Shown: piece by piece, positions 31,745 to 40,776 of the stretch | Layout of the letters: every line of letters starts with the position of its first letter | How positions within the stretch are numbered: position 1 is the stretch's first letter | Assembly (NCBI GenBank): GCA_023404715.1 | Contig: JAEYAR010000176.1 | Location: 1 to 45,719 of the forward strand | Length of the DNA: 45,719 nt | Direction of reading: 5' to 3' | Origin: Bacillota bacterium | GTDB taxonomy: Bacteria; Bacillota; Clostridia; Christensenellales; Aristaeellaceae | Position numbers and translations under genes: made by a program | The notes under the pieces: model-generated | What the model was told of the DNA's origin: nothing | Databases searched by the model: none | What the model saw: only the letters and a program-made list of their open reading frames with translations

Positions 31745-31853
31745 CACCCAGGTTCGCCGTCTTTTATCTCTGCTTTTACCGCCATCCGCTCACCTGCCCG
31801 AGGCATCTGCCGGTCTCATTCGCACATCAGCCGTATTCCCACGGAAAAAAATC

Positions 31854-32546
31854 TCACTTATTGTCTCGCATCAGTTTATGCAACAGCTTCTCTTCCAATA
31901 CGTCCCCATACTTCATTCCGAAGAACATCAGCGCGAGGGCGCCCGCGATGATGAGCGCCCAGCCCCAGACCGGCATGGTGATCGCCCCGCTGCCCACCGC
32001 CGAGGCGACCACAAGGCCCCAGGGCCTCGTGATGAGCGCGATGACGAGAAAGCGCATCGTCCCCATGCCGGAAAGGCCGGCGAGGATGCACAGCAGGTCG
32101 TCCGGAAAGAAGGGCAACAGCAGGGCCAGAAACATAAAGGCGTCCCGCTTTTTTTCGATGATGGGCATGTACTTATTCAGCGTCTTTTGATCCACAAAGC
32201 GGCGCACAAAGGGTTCGCCCAGTCGCTTTGCCAGCGTAAAGACGATCAACGAGCCGACGACCACTGCCGAGGCGCCCAAGAGAAAGCCGGGCCAGAAGCC
32301 CAGCGCCAGCGCGCCAGCGGCCGTGGAAATGTTGCTGGGAATGGGCGCGACGATGACGGTGAGTACCTGTAGCAGGAAGTAAACCACGCCCGCCATGGCG
32401 CCATAGCCCGCGATCCATGCGCGCAGCTCCTCTACGGAGCCCAAGCGCGTAAGCACACCGGAGCGGTAAACGCCCACCCCTGCGGCGACCACCAGAGCGA
32501 TCGCCGCTACCCAGATCAATACGCGGCGCATCACCTTAGATTTCAT
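31854..32546 (-). CDS. VTT/TVP38-family (DedA-like) membrane protein
   Basis: Seen: 230 aa from the ATG at 32546, 8 nt after GGAGG; it overlaps the glycosyltransferase end by 11 nt. Helix 1 (MRRVLIWVAAIALVVAAGVG) is followed by the VTT domain: VIVAPIPSNISTAAGALALG, FWPGFLLGASAVVVGSLIVF, and the conserved LLPFFPDDLLCILAGLSGMG with its Pro and Asp-Asp. Known: related proteins include lipid scramblases and undecaprenyl-phosphate flippases. Translational overlap with a glycosyltransferase suggests a shared role in lipid-linked glycan handling at the membrane. Exact substrate unknown. Confidence 0.9.
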   Translation of the reverse strand: MKSKVMRRVLIWVAAIALVVAAGVGVYRSGVLTRLGSVEELRAWIAGYGAMAGVVYFLLQVLTVIVAPIPSNISTAAGALALGFWPGFLLGASAVVVGSLIVFTLAKRLGEPFVRRFVDQKTLNKYMPIIEKKRDAFMFLALLLPFFPDDLLCILAGLSGMGTMRFLVIALITRPWGLVVASAVGSGAITMPVWGWALIIAGALALMFFGMKYGDVLEEKLLHKLMRDNK

Positions 32547-33783
32547 CCTTCGCGCCTCCCACAACGCTCTGCACGTTAACCACGCGGCTATGCTTGATCG
32601 GGTCCCACTTGGCCTTGGGGTGCAGCAGCGTCATCAGGTTCACGGGAATCCACGTCATGATAAAAATCGGGAACGTCACCGCTGCCAGCAGATACATGCG
32701 CACGTTTTTCTTGCTGAGGGCGATGCCCCAGATCGCCATACAGACCTGCATCAGATACGAAAGCAAGCCGGAGATGAGGCCAAAGGCGATCAGGAAGACG
32801 CCGGATACCATGTCGGGATACAGACCGATCGCCATATCGACGCTCATCAGCACCGAAACCGCCATCAGCAGCACCTGCATGAAGGGCGCGCTGATCATCA
32901 TCAGCATATCCGAGCAAGCGAGGCTGCGCCGCTTTAAAACACCGCTCACAAGGTCCTTCCAATAATAACGCAGACATTCATAGCAGCCCACGGACCAACG
33001 CTTGCGCTGCTTGAGCGAATCCCACAGGCCCAGCGGCTGCTCGTCATAAAAGACAGCTTCCTCCGCATAGGCGATGCGAACGCCTTTGATCGCGCACATC
33101 GTCGAAAATTCAATGTCCTCGGTCAGGGATTTTACGTCGTAGCCCACGATCTCAAGGGCCTTTCGGCTGATGAGCAGGCCCGTGCCGTTGAGCACGGCGG
33201 ACGCTTCGATGTTCATACGGGCGCGGTGGACGAACGTGTTGAGCAGCCAGTAGTAAATCGACGTATCGCCGCTGATCCACGTATCGCCCGGGTTTTTGCT
33301 ATCGCGGTTGCCCTGCACGACGTCGTAGCCCGCGCACATCGCGTCGTTCATGCGCTGCAGAAAGTCGGGGCACGCGAGGTTATCCGAATCGAAGACCACA
33401 AAGGCGTCGTATGCATCGTCCTGCGTGAGCTGCGCAAAGACCTCCTTGAGCACGTCGCCCTTGCTTTTCACATCGTCGCTGATGGAGAGCACCTTAGCGC
33501 CGCACGCCGCCGCGACCTCGGCTGTCCGGTCGGTGCAGTGGTTGGGCGCGACGAACACGTCGAAAAGCTCCCGGGGATAGTTTTGCTCGCGCAGCGTCTC
33601 CACGAGCTGCCCGATGACCGCCTCCTCATTGCGGGCGGGCAGCACAACGGCCAGACGTTTTTGCGCGGGCGCATAGGGGATGCGCTCTTTTTTTCGGAAC
33701 GAAAACATGCCCAGCGCCACGAAATAGCAGGCGTAAACAAGAAGCGGAATCCCTACGAGGGTATAGATGATCGGTCGAATCAT
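32536..33783 (-). CDS. Membrane glycosyltransferase family 2
   Basis: Seen: 415 aa, ATG about 9 nt after AAAGGGGG. One N-terminal helix (IIYTLVGIPLLVYACYFVAL), then a GT2 domain: VVLPARNEEAVIGQLVETLR, DXD-type metal site in AFVVFDSDNLACPDF, acidic base region LTEDIEFSTMC, and acceptor motif QRKRWSVGCYECLR (the Q-x-x-R-W signature of processive enzymes). Three or four C-terminal helices follow. Known: such enzymes make beta-linked polysaccharides or transfer sugars from nucleotide donors. Overlaps the VTT gene, so probably co-transcribed. Product unknown; poly-GlcNAc or cellulose-like synthesis is possible. Confidence 0.92.
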   Translation of the reverse strand: MIRPIIYTLVGIPLLVYACYFVALGMFSFRKKERIPYAPAQKRLAVVLPARNEEAVIGQLVETLREQNYPRELFDVFVAPNHCTDRTAEVAAACGAKVLSISDDVKSKGDVLKEVFAQLTQDDAYDAFVVFDSDNLACPDFLQRMNDAMCAGYDVVQGNRDSKNPGDTWISGDTSIYYWLLNTFVHRARMNIEASAVLNGTGLLISRKALEIVGYDVKSLTEDIEFSTMCAIKGVRIAYAEEAVFYDEQPLGLWDSLKQRKRWSVGCYECLRYYWKDLVSGVLKRRSLACSDMLMMISAPFMQVLLMAVSVLMSVDMAIGLYPDMVSGVFLIAFGLISGLLSYLMQVCMAIWGIALSKKNVRMYLLAAVTFPIFIMTWIPVNLMTLLHPKAKWDPIKHSRVVNVQSVVGGAKDEI

Positions 33784-33913
33784 GGCCGAATCCCCCTTTA
33801 TTTTCTATATTGAATAGATTGTACGCGCAGTATTCACCTTCGCCTGCGGCGGTTCCTGCGCGCCTTGCAAATCCTCATGCAATTCTCATCTGTCTTTCAT
33901 CTTCATAATATAA

Positions 33914-33962
33914 AACGCCGCTGGATGTCGGCCCGACGGACCGCACGTGCAAACGCGGCGTT
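33914..33962 (-). terminator. Probable terminator of murA
   Basis: Stem AACGCCGC/GCGGCGTT with a long, partly GC-rich loop, followed on the minus strand by TTATATT, just after the murA stop. The T run is weak. Confidence 0.5.
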
Positions 33963-33968
33963 CTTTTG

Positions 33969-35240
33969 TCAAATTTCCATTTGCGCGCGGGTGATCTGCG
34001 CGCCCAGGTAAGAGAGCTTCGTCTCCAAATGCTCGTATCCCCGGTCGATGAAGTGCGTGTTGCCGATTTCGGTAATCCCCTCCGCCATGAGCCCGGCGAT
34101 GACGAGCGCGGCGCCCGCCCGCAGGTCGCTGGCGTACACCGGCGCGGCGGACAGACCCGGAACCCCTTCCAAGATCGCCACGCGATCCATCACGCGTACA
34201 TGCGCGCCCATGCGCCGCATCTCCGCCAGATGCTTGTAGCGCTGCTCGTAGATGTTCTCCGTGACCAGGCTGGTGCCCTTTGCCGTGGTAAGCAGGGCCG
34301 TCATTGGCTGCTGCAGATCCGTCGGGAACCCCGGATAGACCTGCGTCTTGATGTTGACCGCGCGGTGCGCGCCGATGGAGCGCACACGGATGGCGTCGTC
34401 CTTCTCGTCTACCTTCGCGCCCATTTCGAGCAGCTTAGCCGAGAGCGCCTCCATATGCGTAGGTATACAGCCGGTGATCGTCACATCCCCATGGCTGGCC
34501 GCCGCTGCGATCATGAGCGTCCCCGTCTCGATCTGATCCGGGATGACCGCGTAGGTCGATCCGTGCAGCCGCTCTTGCCCGCGCACGCGGATGATATCCG
34601 TGCCCGCGCCTTTGATGCGCGCGCCCATGCTGTTGAGAAAATTCGCCAGGTCTACGACGTGCGGCTCCTTGGCCGCGTTGTAGATGATCGTGTTGCCCTT
34701 CGCGCGGCAGGCCGCGAGCATGGCGTTGATCGTGCCGCCGACGGTCACGATGTCCAAAAAGACGTCGCCGCCGGTCATGCCCTCCCTGGCATTTGCATGG
34801 ATGATGCCGAAGCGCTCCTCCACCTCGGCGCCCAGGGCACGCATGGCCTTGATGTGCTGGTCCACCGGCCTGGGGCCGATGTCGCACCCGCCCGGCAGCG
34901 GCACCTCCGCCTTGCCAAAGCGCCCCAGCAGGGCGCCGAGCAGATAGGAAGAGGCGCGCATGCGGTGCGAAAGGCGCTGGGGGACGACCCAGCTGCCGAC
35001 CCCGCGCGGATCCACACGCATGACGCCCTGCGCAAACTCGACCTTGGCCCCCAGCTGCGTGAGCATCTGGATGAGCACGTGCACGTCGTTAATGTCCGGC
35101 AGATTTTCGATCACGCAGGGCTCATCGGCCAAAAGGGCAGCCGGAATAATCGCCACCGCGGTGTTCTTGCCCCCGCTGACGCTGACGACGCCCTCCAGCC
35201 TTCGCCCGCCGGTGATGAGCATTTTTTCCATCATGGACAT
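33969..35240 (-). CDS. murA: UDP-N-acetylglucosamine 1-carboxyvinyltransferase
   Basis: Seen: 423 aa, family length, from the ATG at 35240 (GGGAGAG upstream). The longer frame is rejected because the promoter lies inside it. The EPT-synthase fold motifs are present: VSVSGGKNTAVAIIPAALLA with the catalytic Lys-Asn, and PLPGGCDIGPRPVDQH with the active-site Cys near 119 (the position attacked by fosfomycin; Cys here predicts sensitivity), with ALLTTAKGTSLVTENIYEQR later. Known: first committed step of peptidoglycan synthesis, adding enolpyruvate to UDP-GlcNAc. Alone on its transcript. Many Bacillota have a second copy elsewhere (MurA1/MurA2); which one this is cannot be told. Confidence 0.97.
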   Translation of the reverse strand: MSMMEKMLITGGRRLEGVVSVSGGKNTAVAIIPAALLADEPCVIENLPDINDVHVLIQMLTQLGAKVEFAQGVMRVDPRGVGSWVVPQRLSHRMRASSYLLGALLGRFGKAEVPLPGGCDIGPRPVDQHIKAMRALGAEVEERFGIIHANAREGMTGGDVFLDIVTVGGTINAMLAACRAKGNTIIYNAAKEPHVVDLANFLNSMGARIKGAGTDIIRVRGQERLHGSTYAVIPDQIETGTLMIAAAASHGDVTITGCIPTHMEALSAKLLEMGAKVDEKDDAIRVRSIGAHRAVNIKTQVYPGFPTDLQQPMTALLTTAKGTSLVTENIYEQRYKHLAEMRRMGAHVRVMDRVAILEGVPGLSAAPVYASDLRAGAALVIAGLMAEGITEIGNTHFIDRGYEHLETKLSYLGAQITRAQMEI

Positions 35241-35297
35241 GCCGTCTCTCCCATATGCGCCGCTGAGTGCGGCAGAGTTGTGATAGCCTAGCACCTT

Positions 35298-35326
35298 ATT
35301 ATACACATTTTCATACGTATATGCAA
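35298..35326 (-). promoter_or_regulatory. Promoter of murA
   Basis: TTGCAT - 17 bp - TATAAT on the minus strand, 58 bp before the chosen start. Confidence 0.75.
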
Positions 35327-35380
35327 GCTTTGGCACAAACCGGCAAATGTTCTCAGAAATCTCCTTTGCGCATACAGCGT

Positions 35381-35409
35381 TTGACAGTCGCTTGAGGCGC
35401 CTTTATAAT
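35381..35409 (+). promoter_or_regulatory. Perfect-consensus sigma-A promoter of the sugar locus regulator genes
   Basis: TTGACA - 17 bp - TATAAT on the plus strand, 37 bp before the sensor-kinase start. Such a strong promoter for a regulatory gene is unusual. Confidence 0.88.
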
Positions 35410-35445
35410 GAAAGAATCATCATTGTATAAGAGGAGATGTGAGGC

Positions 35446-37182
35446 GTGAAAGGGATTTTACGGGTTTTAAAGACGTCGGTCGCCCGAAAAATGATGATGG
35501 GATTCCTGCTCGTAATCGTCCCTACCGTGCTGCTGGGATGGTTCGCAAGTCGCGAGGGCCTGCGCGTCGCCAGCAAGGAGATTGCCAACTCCCATGAAAA
35601 TGCCTTGTCCCTTCTCAGCGATCAGCTGGCCGACCGGCTGTATAATATGGACATGTTGGCCAGCGCGCTGCTCCTTGACGACGATCTGATGCAGATCGCC
35701 GGTATGCAGGGCGCTCGCATCGACCTATATGACTACGTGCTCTTCCGCAATAAAATGAACCTGTACCGGACACCTAACTTTCTGGATAACGACATGGCGG
35801 TCTTCCTGCCGCGCCAGGGTTGGATGATCTCCGCCCAGTCGGGCATACGCAGGATCGAACAGCAAGAAACACAGGCGATACAGGAGACCCTTCAAAAGAC
35901 CACATGGCTGGTTCGCGACTCCCTTCTGCGACCGGGGAAAAAATGCCTGGCCGTGTACCGTGGCTTTGTTTACGACAATCAGACGAGCCCCTTCACGCTG
36001 CTCGAGGTTCCCTGGGAGGAGATGGAGGACGTGCTCACGACCATGGCCGCCAACACGCACGTGCGCAGCGTGTTTTTCCTGGATTCATCTGGACAGATCA
36101 TCTTCACCGGCGGTGCGGACGACGCGCTGCACGACCAGATTGTACAGCGCGCCGATGCCAGCGGGAGCGGACCCCTCCTCTCCGGGGACGGCAGCCGCCT
36201 GCTCCTGCTGATTCAGGATGTCGGCAGCTATCCGTGCAGAATCGGTTTACTGCTGGACGAATCCGATCTGTACAGCCCGCTCATGCGTATGCAGACGATT
36301 CTCGTCGCGTTTATGATCTTTGCGGCCATCGCGAGCGCCCTTTTCATCGCAGTGGCCACCCGTCAGCTGTTTGCGCCCGTGCGCACGCTGACCGACGCCA
36401 TGCAGGCGCTGGAGAAGGGCGACCTGAACGTGCGCGTCGACACGAAGGTCAACTCCGAATTTGCCCTGATGGCCGGGCAGTTTAACCGGACGGTCGAGCA
36501 GCTCAACTGCATGATCCGCGAGGCCTACGTCAACCAGCTCAAGCTCAAAAACGCACAGCTACGCTATCTGCGCTAGCAGATCAACCCACACTTTCTTTAT
36601 AACAGCCTCTTCAGCCTTTATAACATGATACAGGCGGGCGATTTGGACAGCGCAGCGCATCTGGCGATTTACCTGGGAAAGAACTACCAACGCAGCGCGC
36701 ACCTGGAGGAAAACGACCTGACCGTCGCCGAGGAGCTGCAAAACATCGACGTCTACCTGCACATCATGGCCCTGCGCTTCCCGGACCGTCTCCAGCTCGA
36801 AACGGACGTTCAAGCCGAGGCGAGGAGCATTCGGATCCCCGTGCTCTCGTTGCAGACCCTGGTAGAAAACGCCGTATTACACGGCATGGAGGGCGCCAGC
36901 CAGGCGTGCGTCGTATCCATCCGCATCCGTGTGCAGGAAGACGTGCTCGTCCTGTGCGTCGAGGATACGGGGAACGGCATCGATCCCGAGCGGCTAGAGC
37001 GCATCCGCGAGCGGCTGAAACGCTCGGCAGACGCCGAGGATCGGCACGGGCTAGAAAACGTCTACATGCGTTTTCGACTGATGTACGGCAACGGCGTGCG
37101 CATGATCGTGGAAAACCGCGAGCCCCGCGGCGCCCGCGTGAGCGTGCGCGTTCCGCTCGGAGAGGAGGAGGACCATGTATAG
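35446..37182 (+). pseudogene. YesM-type sensor kinase interrupted by an in-frame TAG
   Basis: Seen: a GTG start at 35446 and 579 codons. Helix 1 (MMMGFLLVIVPTVLLGWF), an extracellular sensor of about 240 residues, helix 2 near 280-300, HAMP, then TAG at 36574-36576. The same frame resumes with QINPHFLYNSLFSLYNMIQA, an ATPase domain with LQTLVENAVLHGME and a G-box ending DRHGLENVYMRF, and overlaps the regulator by 8 nt. The stop sits one codon before the phospho-acceptor motif, where other YesM kinases usually have Ala, Ser or Met (TCG to TAG would be one change). Product is cut before the kinase core unless read through. TAG is an ordinary stop elsewhere in the window. Confidence 0.85.
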
Positions 37183-38776
37183 CCTCTTGCTGGTAGACGA
37201 CGAGATCCACATTCTCAACGGACTATATCAAAACGTCGCTTGGGAAGAGCTCGGCGTCGACCGCGTGTACAAGGCGTCGCTGGCAGCGCAGGCCCTTTCG
37301 ATCATCGCCGAAAAGCACATCGACCTGCTGATCACCGACATCCGCATGCCCGAGATGGACGGCATGGAGCTGGCGTCCATCGTGCGCCGAAGCTGGCCGT
37401 ACACGAAGATCATCTTTCTGACCGGTTATCAGGAGTTTGCCTACGCGCACACAGCTGTGCAGCTGGGCGTCTTTCGATATATCCTCAAGCCTGTGCTCTA
37501 CGAGGACATTCTGTCTGCTGCGGGCGAAGCGATTCAGGAGCTCGCCGTCGAGCTGGAGCAGGCGGTCCGCATCCGGGATATGGAGCAGGCGCTCGCGAGC
37601 GCGAGGCCCGTAATGCGAGAGCGCCTCATCGCCGGCTGGCTCAACGGTGCAGGTCCCTCCCCCCTCCCCGACGAGCATAGCTTGCGGGAATACGACATCC
37701 CTCTGTCGGCGACGGACTGGGGCTTCCTGGTCGCGGTGCGGCTCGACGGCGGCAAGGAGGGACCGGAGGAGGCGCTGCGCGCCCATCTGGCTGTACGGGA
37801 TAGCGCCCGAAGCATCCTGGCCTCGGACTGTCGTATGCTGGATTATCTCAATTCGGACAGAATCACCATTTTGGCCTTTGTTCATGAAGAAGCACGCGCG
37901 GGGCCAATGCAGGGGCGCGTGGTCGCCTGCCTTGAGACCTTTCAAAACGCCATCTACAGCGCGCTCGGGCGTCACTGCACGATCTTTTGGACGAAAACCG
38001 CCTGGGTAGGCTGCATGCAGACGGTCTACGACGAGCTAAAGCAGCGCATTGCGCGAAGCATCGTTCTGCTGCCGTACGGCATCATCGGGCCGAAGCAGCC
38101 CGGTGCGCACGCCGTCGCCAGGATCGAAAGCCTGGGCCTGCGTCCGCTCTTTTCCACGCTCGTCGAACAGTTGCAAAAGGAACGCGCGCTCGAGCGGTTG
38201 GATTTGATTTTTCACGAGCTAAGCCGATGCCCGGGGGATAATAACCTGGCCTGCTTGCAGGTCTACCACGAGATCACGGGTTCGCTGGTCAACGACTCGC
38301 TCTCTCGCGGGTTTACGCTGCAGGAGTGGGCCGGGGAGCGGATCGATTTTTTCGAGAACATCGCTGTAGCCCGGTCGATCGACCGCTTTCACGACACCGC
38401 ACGGCAGTTGGTCGCGCACTACATCGATTATGTATACAGCAGCACCGTCACACAGACGCAGAGCGTAGTCATGGCCGTCAAAGACGCCGTTCGCGAGGGC
38501 CTTGGTGAAGAGCTTTCCGTCGCCGCCCTGGCGGAGCGCTTCGCCTACCATCCCAACTACCTCTCGCAGATGTTCAAGCAGGAGACCGGTCGCTCCTTGC
38601 AGGAATACATCATCCACGAGCGCATGGACCTGTCCAAACGTTTGCTCTCAAAGGGGATGCCGGTCGGCGACGTAGCGCTGCGGGTCGGCTACGGAAACGT
38701 CACCCATTTCAGCCGTATCTTCAAAAAGAACGAGGGCCTGTCGCCCAAGCAATACCAGCAGCGCGGCGCGCGCTAA
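37175..38776 (+). CDS. YesN-type response regulator with AraC domain
   Basis: Seen: 533 aa, ATG after GGAGGAGG, overlapping the kinase end by 8 nt. The receiver domain has acidic residues in LLVDDEIHILNG, the phospho-Asp in HIDLLITDIRMPEMDGMELA (near 55) and the Lys in FRYILKPVLYEDIL. The middle of about 280 residues is undefined. The C-terminal AraC domain reads LSVAALAERFAYHPNYLSQM, FKQETGRSLQEYIIHERMDL, then VGYGNVTHFSRIFKKNEGLS. Inferred: activator of the downstream transporter and hydrolase genes. It is intact although its partner kinase is interrupted, so it may be unphosphorylated or driven by another kinase. Confidence 0.95.
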   Translation: MYSLLLVDDEIHILNGLYQNVAWEELGVDRVYKASLAAQALSIIAEKHIDLLITDIRMPEMDGMELASIVRRSWPYTKIIFLTGYQEFAYAHTAVQLGVFRYILKPVLYEDILSAAGEAIQELAVELEQAVRIRDMEQALASARPVMRERLIAGWLNGAGPSPLPDEHSLREYDIPLSATDWGFLVAVRLDGGKEGPEEALRAHLAVRDSARSILASDCRMLDYLNSDRITILAFVHEEARAGPMQGRVVACLETFQNAIYSALGRHCTIFWTKTAWVGCMQTVYDELKQRIARSIVLLPYGIIGPKQPGAHAVARIESLGLRPLFSTLVEQLQKERALERLDLIFHELSRCPGDNNLACLQVYHEITGSLVNDSLSRGFTLQEWAGERIDFFENIAVARSIDRFHDTARQLVAHYIDYVYSSTVTQTQSVVMAVKDAVREGLGEELSVAALAERFAYHPNYLSQMFKQETGRSLQEYIIHERMDLSKRLLSKGMPVGDVALRVGYGNVTHFSRIFKKNEGLSPKQYQQRGAR

Positions 38777-38781
38777 GCTAT

Positions 38782-38806
38782 CCCCGGCTTCGGCCGGGGT
38801 TTTTTG
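38782..38806 (+). terminator. Terminator after the response regulator
   Basis: CCCCGGC-TTCG-GCCGGGG followed by a T run, 5 bp past the stop. It separates the regulators from the transporter operon. The next 150 bp are AT-rich and should contain the operon promoter, but I see no convincing boxes. Confidence 0.9.
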
Positions 38807-38959
38807 ATGCCTCCGGGCCTCTGCCGCTGAAAAAAGAGAAAAAGGACAAAAAAAGCTTAGATCACATAATGTACTTTTTCATTGTAGTGATTTATCCTAT
38901 TTCTACAAAATATTTTGTGTGCGGCGCCAAAACATAAAAAATCACGAGGAGGTTTCAGA

Positions 38960-40702
38960 ATGAATTTATTTAAGCGCGCGTTGAGCGCACTGGTCGCCGG
39001 GGGCATGTTGCTGTCCGCCTGGGGCGCGTTCGCCGAAGGAGAGACCGGCTATGATCCCCAATATTTTACGAAGTACGACCCGCCCATCACCCTCACTACC
39101 CATACCGTGGTCACGCCCACGAACCTGTTCCAGGACGACGACACGGCGGAGAACAACGGCTGGACGCGCTGGCAAAAGGAACAGCTGGGCATCGAGTGGA
39201 AGCTCGACTGGAGCGCTCCCGATTCTACGACAGACGCGCAGAAGCTGGACCTGGCCTTTGCCAGCGCCGATATGCCCGACTTTATCAGCGCCACCCCCGC
39301 GCAGATCGCCAAGTACGCCAAGGCGGGCCTGCTGCAACCGCTCGATGAGCTCATCGAAAAGTACGCCTCTCCGTTGGTGAAATGGGGCCTGCAGGACGCT
39401 GTCGAACAGACGCAGGGCGCTTTCTTCAAGCCTGCAACCGTGGATGGAAAGATCTATGCCATCCCGGTGATGAGCGACACCATCGTCTGGTGGAACAACG
39501 GCTTTATCCGCATGGACATCCTTGAGGAGTTGGGCATGGAGATGCCCGCCACGCTGCCCGAGCTGGAGGCTGTCATGGCCGCCTACAAGGAAAAGTACCC
39601 GGGCAACTACCCGCTGGCCATGGATAACACGCTGGCCGCCATGCAGATCGTGAACGCGCCGTTTAAGGTGGGCAAAGGGCACTGGATCGTCAAAGACGAC
39701 GGCGCCGTAGGCTATGGCAGCGTGCAACCCGAGGCCAAAGAGGCCCTCGCCGTGATGGCCGACTGGTACCAAAAAGGTTACATCGATCCTGAATTCGTCG
39801 TCAAGGACGGCGCCAAGATGAACGAGAGCGTCGTCGCGGGCAATTTTCTGGTCTATTATGGTTCCTGGGCCAGCATCGCCACCCCCTTCACCCCGATGTG
39901 GGCAAACGCGCCCGAGGCCGACCCGCAGATTCTGCCCTTCCTGCTGGGCGAGGACGGCGAAACCCGCGTCTACGTCAACAGCTGGTTTACAAGCATGAAG
40001 GCGATCACCACCGGCTGCCAAAACCCCGAAGCCCTGATCTACCTGCTCAACGAAAACTGGGATTCCCGCTTCCGCAGCGACCTGGAGATCCGCGAGAGGA
40101 TGGAAAAGGATTACGGCTACACGTTCAAATACCCGGTGACAGAGGAGCGCACCCCCATCAACCTGGAGGAGGTTGCCCGGGACTATCCCAACGCCGCCCA
40201 ACCGCGCGAGCTATGGAAGTACGATTACCCGGCCGAACTCGAAGGCATGGGCTATCTGAACAACTTTTACACGCATTACGCCAAGCTGTTCGGCTTCACG
40301 GGCGAACCGGTGACGGTGCTCAACCGCGACCTCAAGAGCATGGCCGAGGCCGTACGCACCGGAGACATGAGCCTGCTGACCGTCAACGGCAAGAGCATGT
40401 GGGATGAGTGGACAAACTCCAACCCCAATATGCTGACCAACTGGGGCAATACCGAGGCTTACTGGAGCGCGTTCGAGAAGAGCGGCCAATACGTGGCCGA
40501 CGCCTTCGCCGGCGCCTCCACCGATCTGATGATCGAGAAGAAAGCGTATCTGGACAAGTTGGAGCTAGAAGCATACACCCGCATCATCATGGGCACCGAG
40601 CCCCTGGATGCCTTCGACACATTCGCGGAAAACTGGATGAACAACGGCGGCAGCGAAATCACGACCGAGGTTAACGAGTGGTACGCCGCCAATAACCAGT
40701 AA
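38960..40702 (+). CDS. Extracellular solute-binding protein of a sugar ABC importer
   Basis: Seen: 580 aa from the ATG at 38960, 7 nt after GAGGAGG; a frame 15 codons longer lacks a site. The signal peptide (MNLFKRALSALVAGGMLLSA, then WGAFAEGE) ends in an AFA-type signal-peptidase-I site and has no lipobox Cys, so membrane attachment by lipid is not predicted. The mature part is of the LipO/family-1 binding-protein type, with PDFISATPAQIAKYAKAGLL, PLDELIEKYA and GKIYAIPVMSDTIVWWNN. Known: captures oligosaccharides for LplB/LplC-type permeases, encoded directly downstream. No ATPase gene is present; such systems often share one encoded elsewhere. Confidence 0.95.
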   Translation: MNLFKRALSALVAGGMLLSAWGAFAEGETGYDPQYFTKYDPPITLTTHTVVTPTNLFQDDDTAENNGWTRWQKEQLGIEWKLDWSAPDSTTDAQKLDLAFASADMPDFISATPAQIAKYAKAGLLQPLDELIEKYASPLVKWGLQDAVEQTQGAFFKPATVDGKIYAIPVMSDTIVWWNNGFIRMDILEELGMEMPATLPELEAVMAAYKEKYPGNYPLAMDNTLAAMQIVNAPFKVGKGHWIVKDDGAVGYGSVQPEAKEALAVMADWYQKGYIDPEFVVKDGAKMNESVVAGNFLVYYGSWASIATPFTPMWANAPEADPQILPFLLGEDGETRVYVNSWFTSMKAITTGCQNPEALIYLLNENWDSRFRSDLEIRERMEKDYGYTFKYPVTEERTPINLEEVARDYPNAAQPRELWKYDYPAELEGMGYLNNFYTHYAKLFGFTGEPVTVLNRDLKSMAEAVRTGDMSLLTVNGKSMWDEWTNSNPNMLTNWGNTEAYWSAFEKSGQYVADAFAGASTDLMIEKKAYLDKLELEAYTRIIMGTEPLDAFDTFAENWMNNGGSEITTEVNEWYAANNQ

Positions 40703-40717
40703 CGCCAAGCTATATGA

Positions 40718-40757
40718 GGCGGGCCTGCGACAACCGGTTCGCAGGCCCGCCGTTTTT
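40718..40757 (+). terminator. Intra-operon attenuating hairpin between binding protein and permease
   Basis: A perfect 13-bp stem GGCGGGCCTGCGA/TCGCAGGCCCGCC (40718-40751) with an 8-nt loop, followed by GTTTTTG. It sits between the binding-protein stop and the permease ribosome-binding site. It probably lowers permease expression relative to the binding protein. Confidence 0.85.
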
Positions 40758-40776
40758 GAGGAAAGGGGATCGTCCA

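Noticed and set aside
35241..35336. N-terminal extension of MurA
   Set aside because: The murA promoter (35298-35326) lies within it, and the family length fits the ATG at 35240.
36574..36576. TAG reassigned as a sense codon in this organism
   Set aside because: TAG ends other intact genes in the window, such as the CotH gene (36-38) and the first response regulator (24179-24181).
36577..37182. Free-standing histidine-kinase domain gene starting at 36625
   Set aside because: There is no ribosome-binding site before the ATG, and the acceptor motif lies upstream of it in the same frame as the N-terminal part; better read as one gene with a stop codon.
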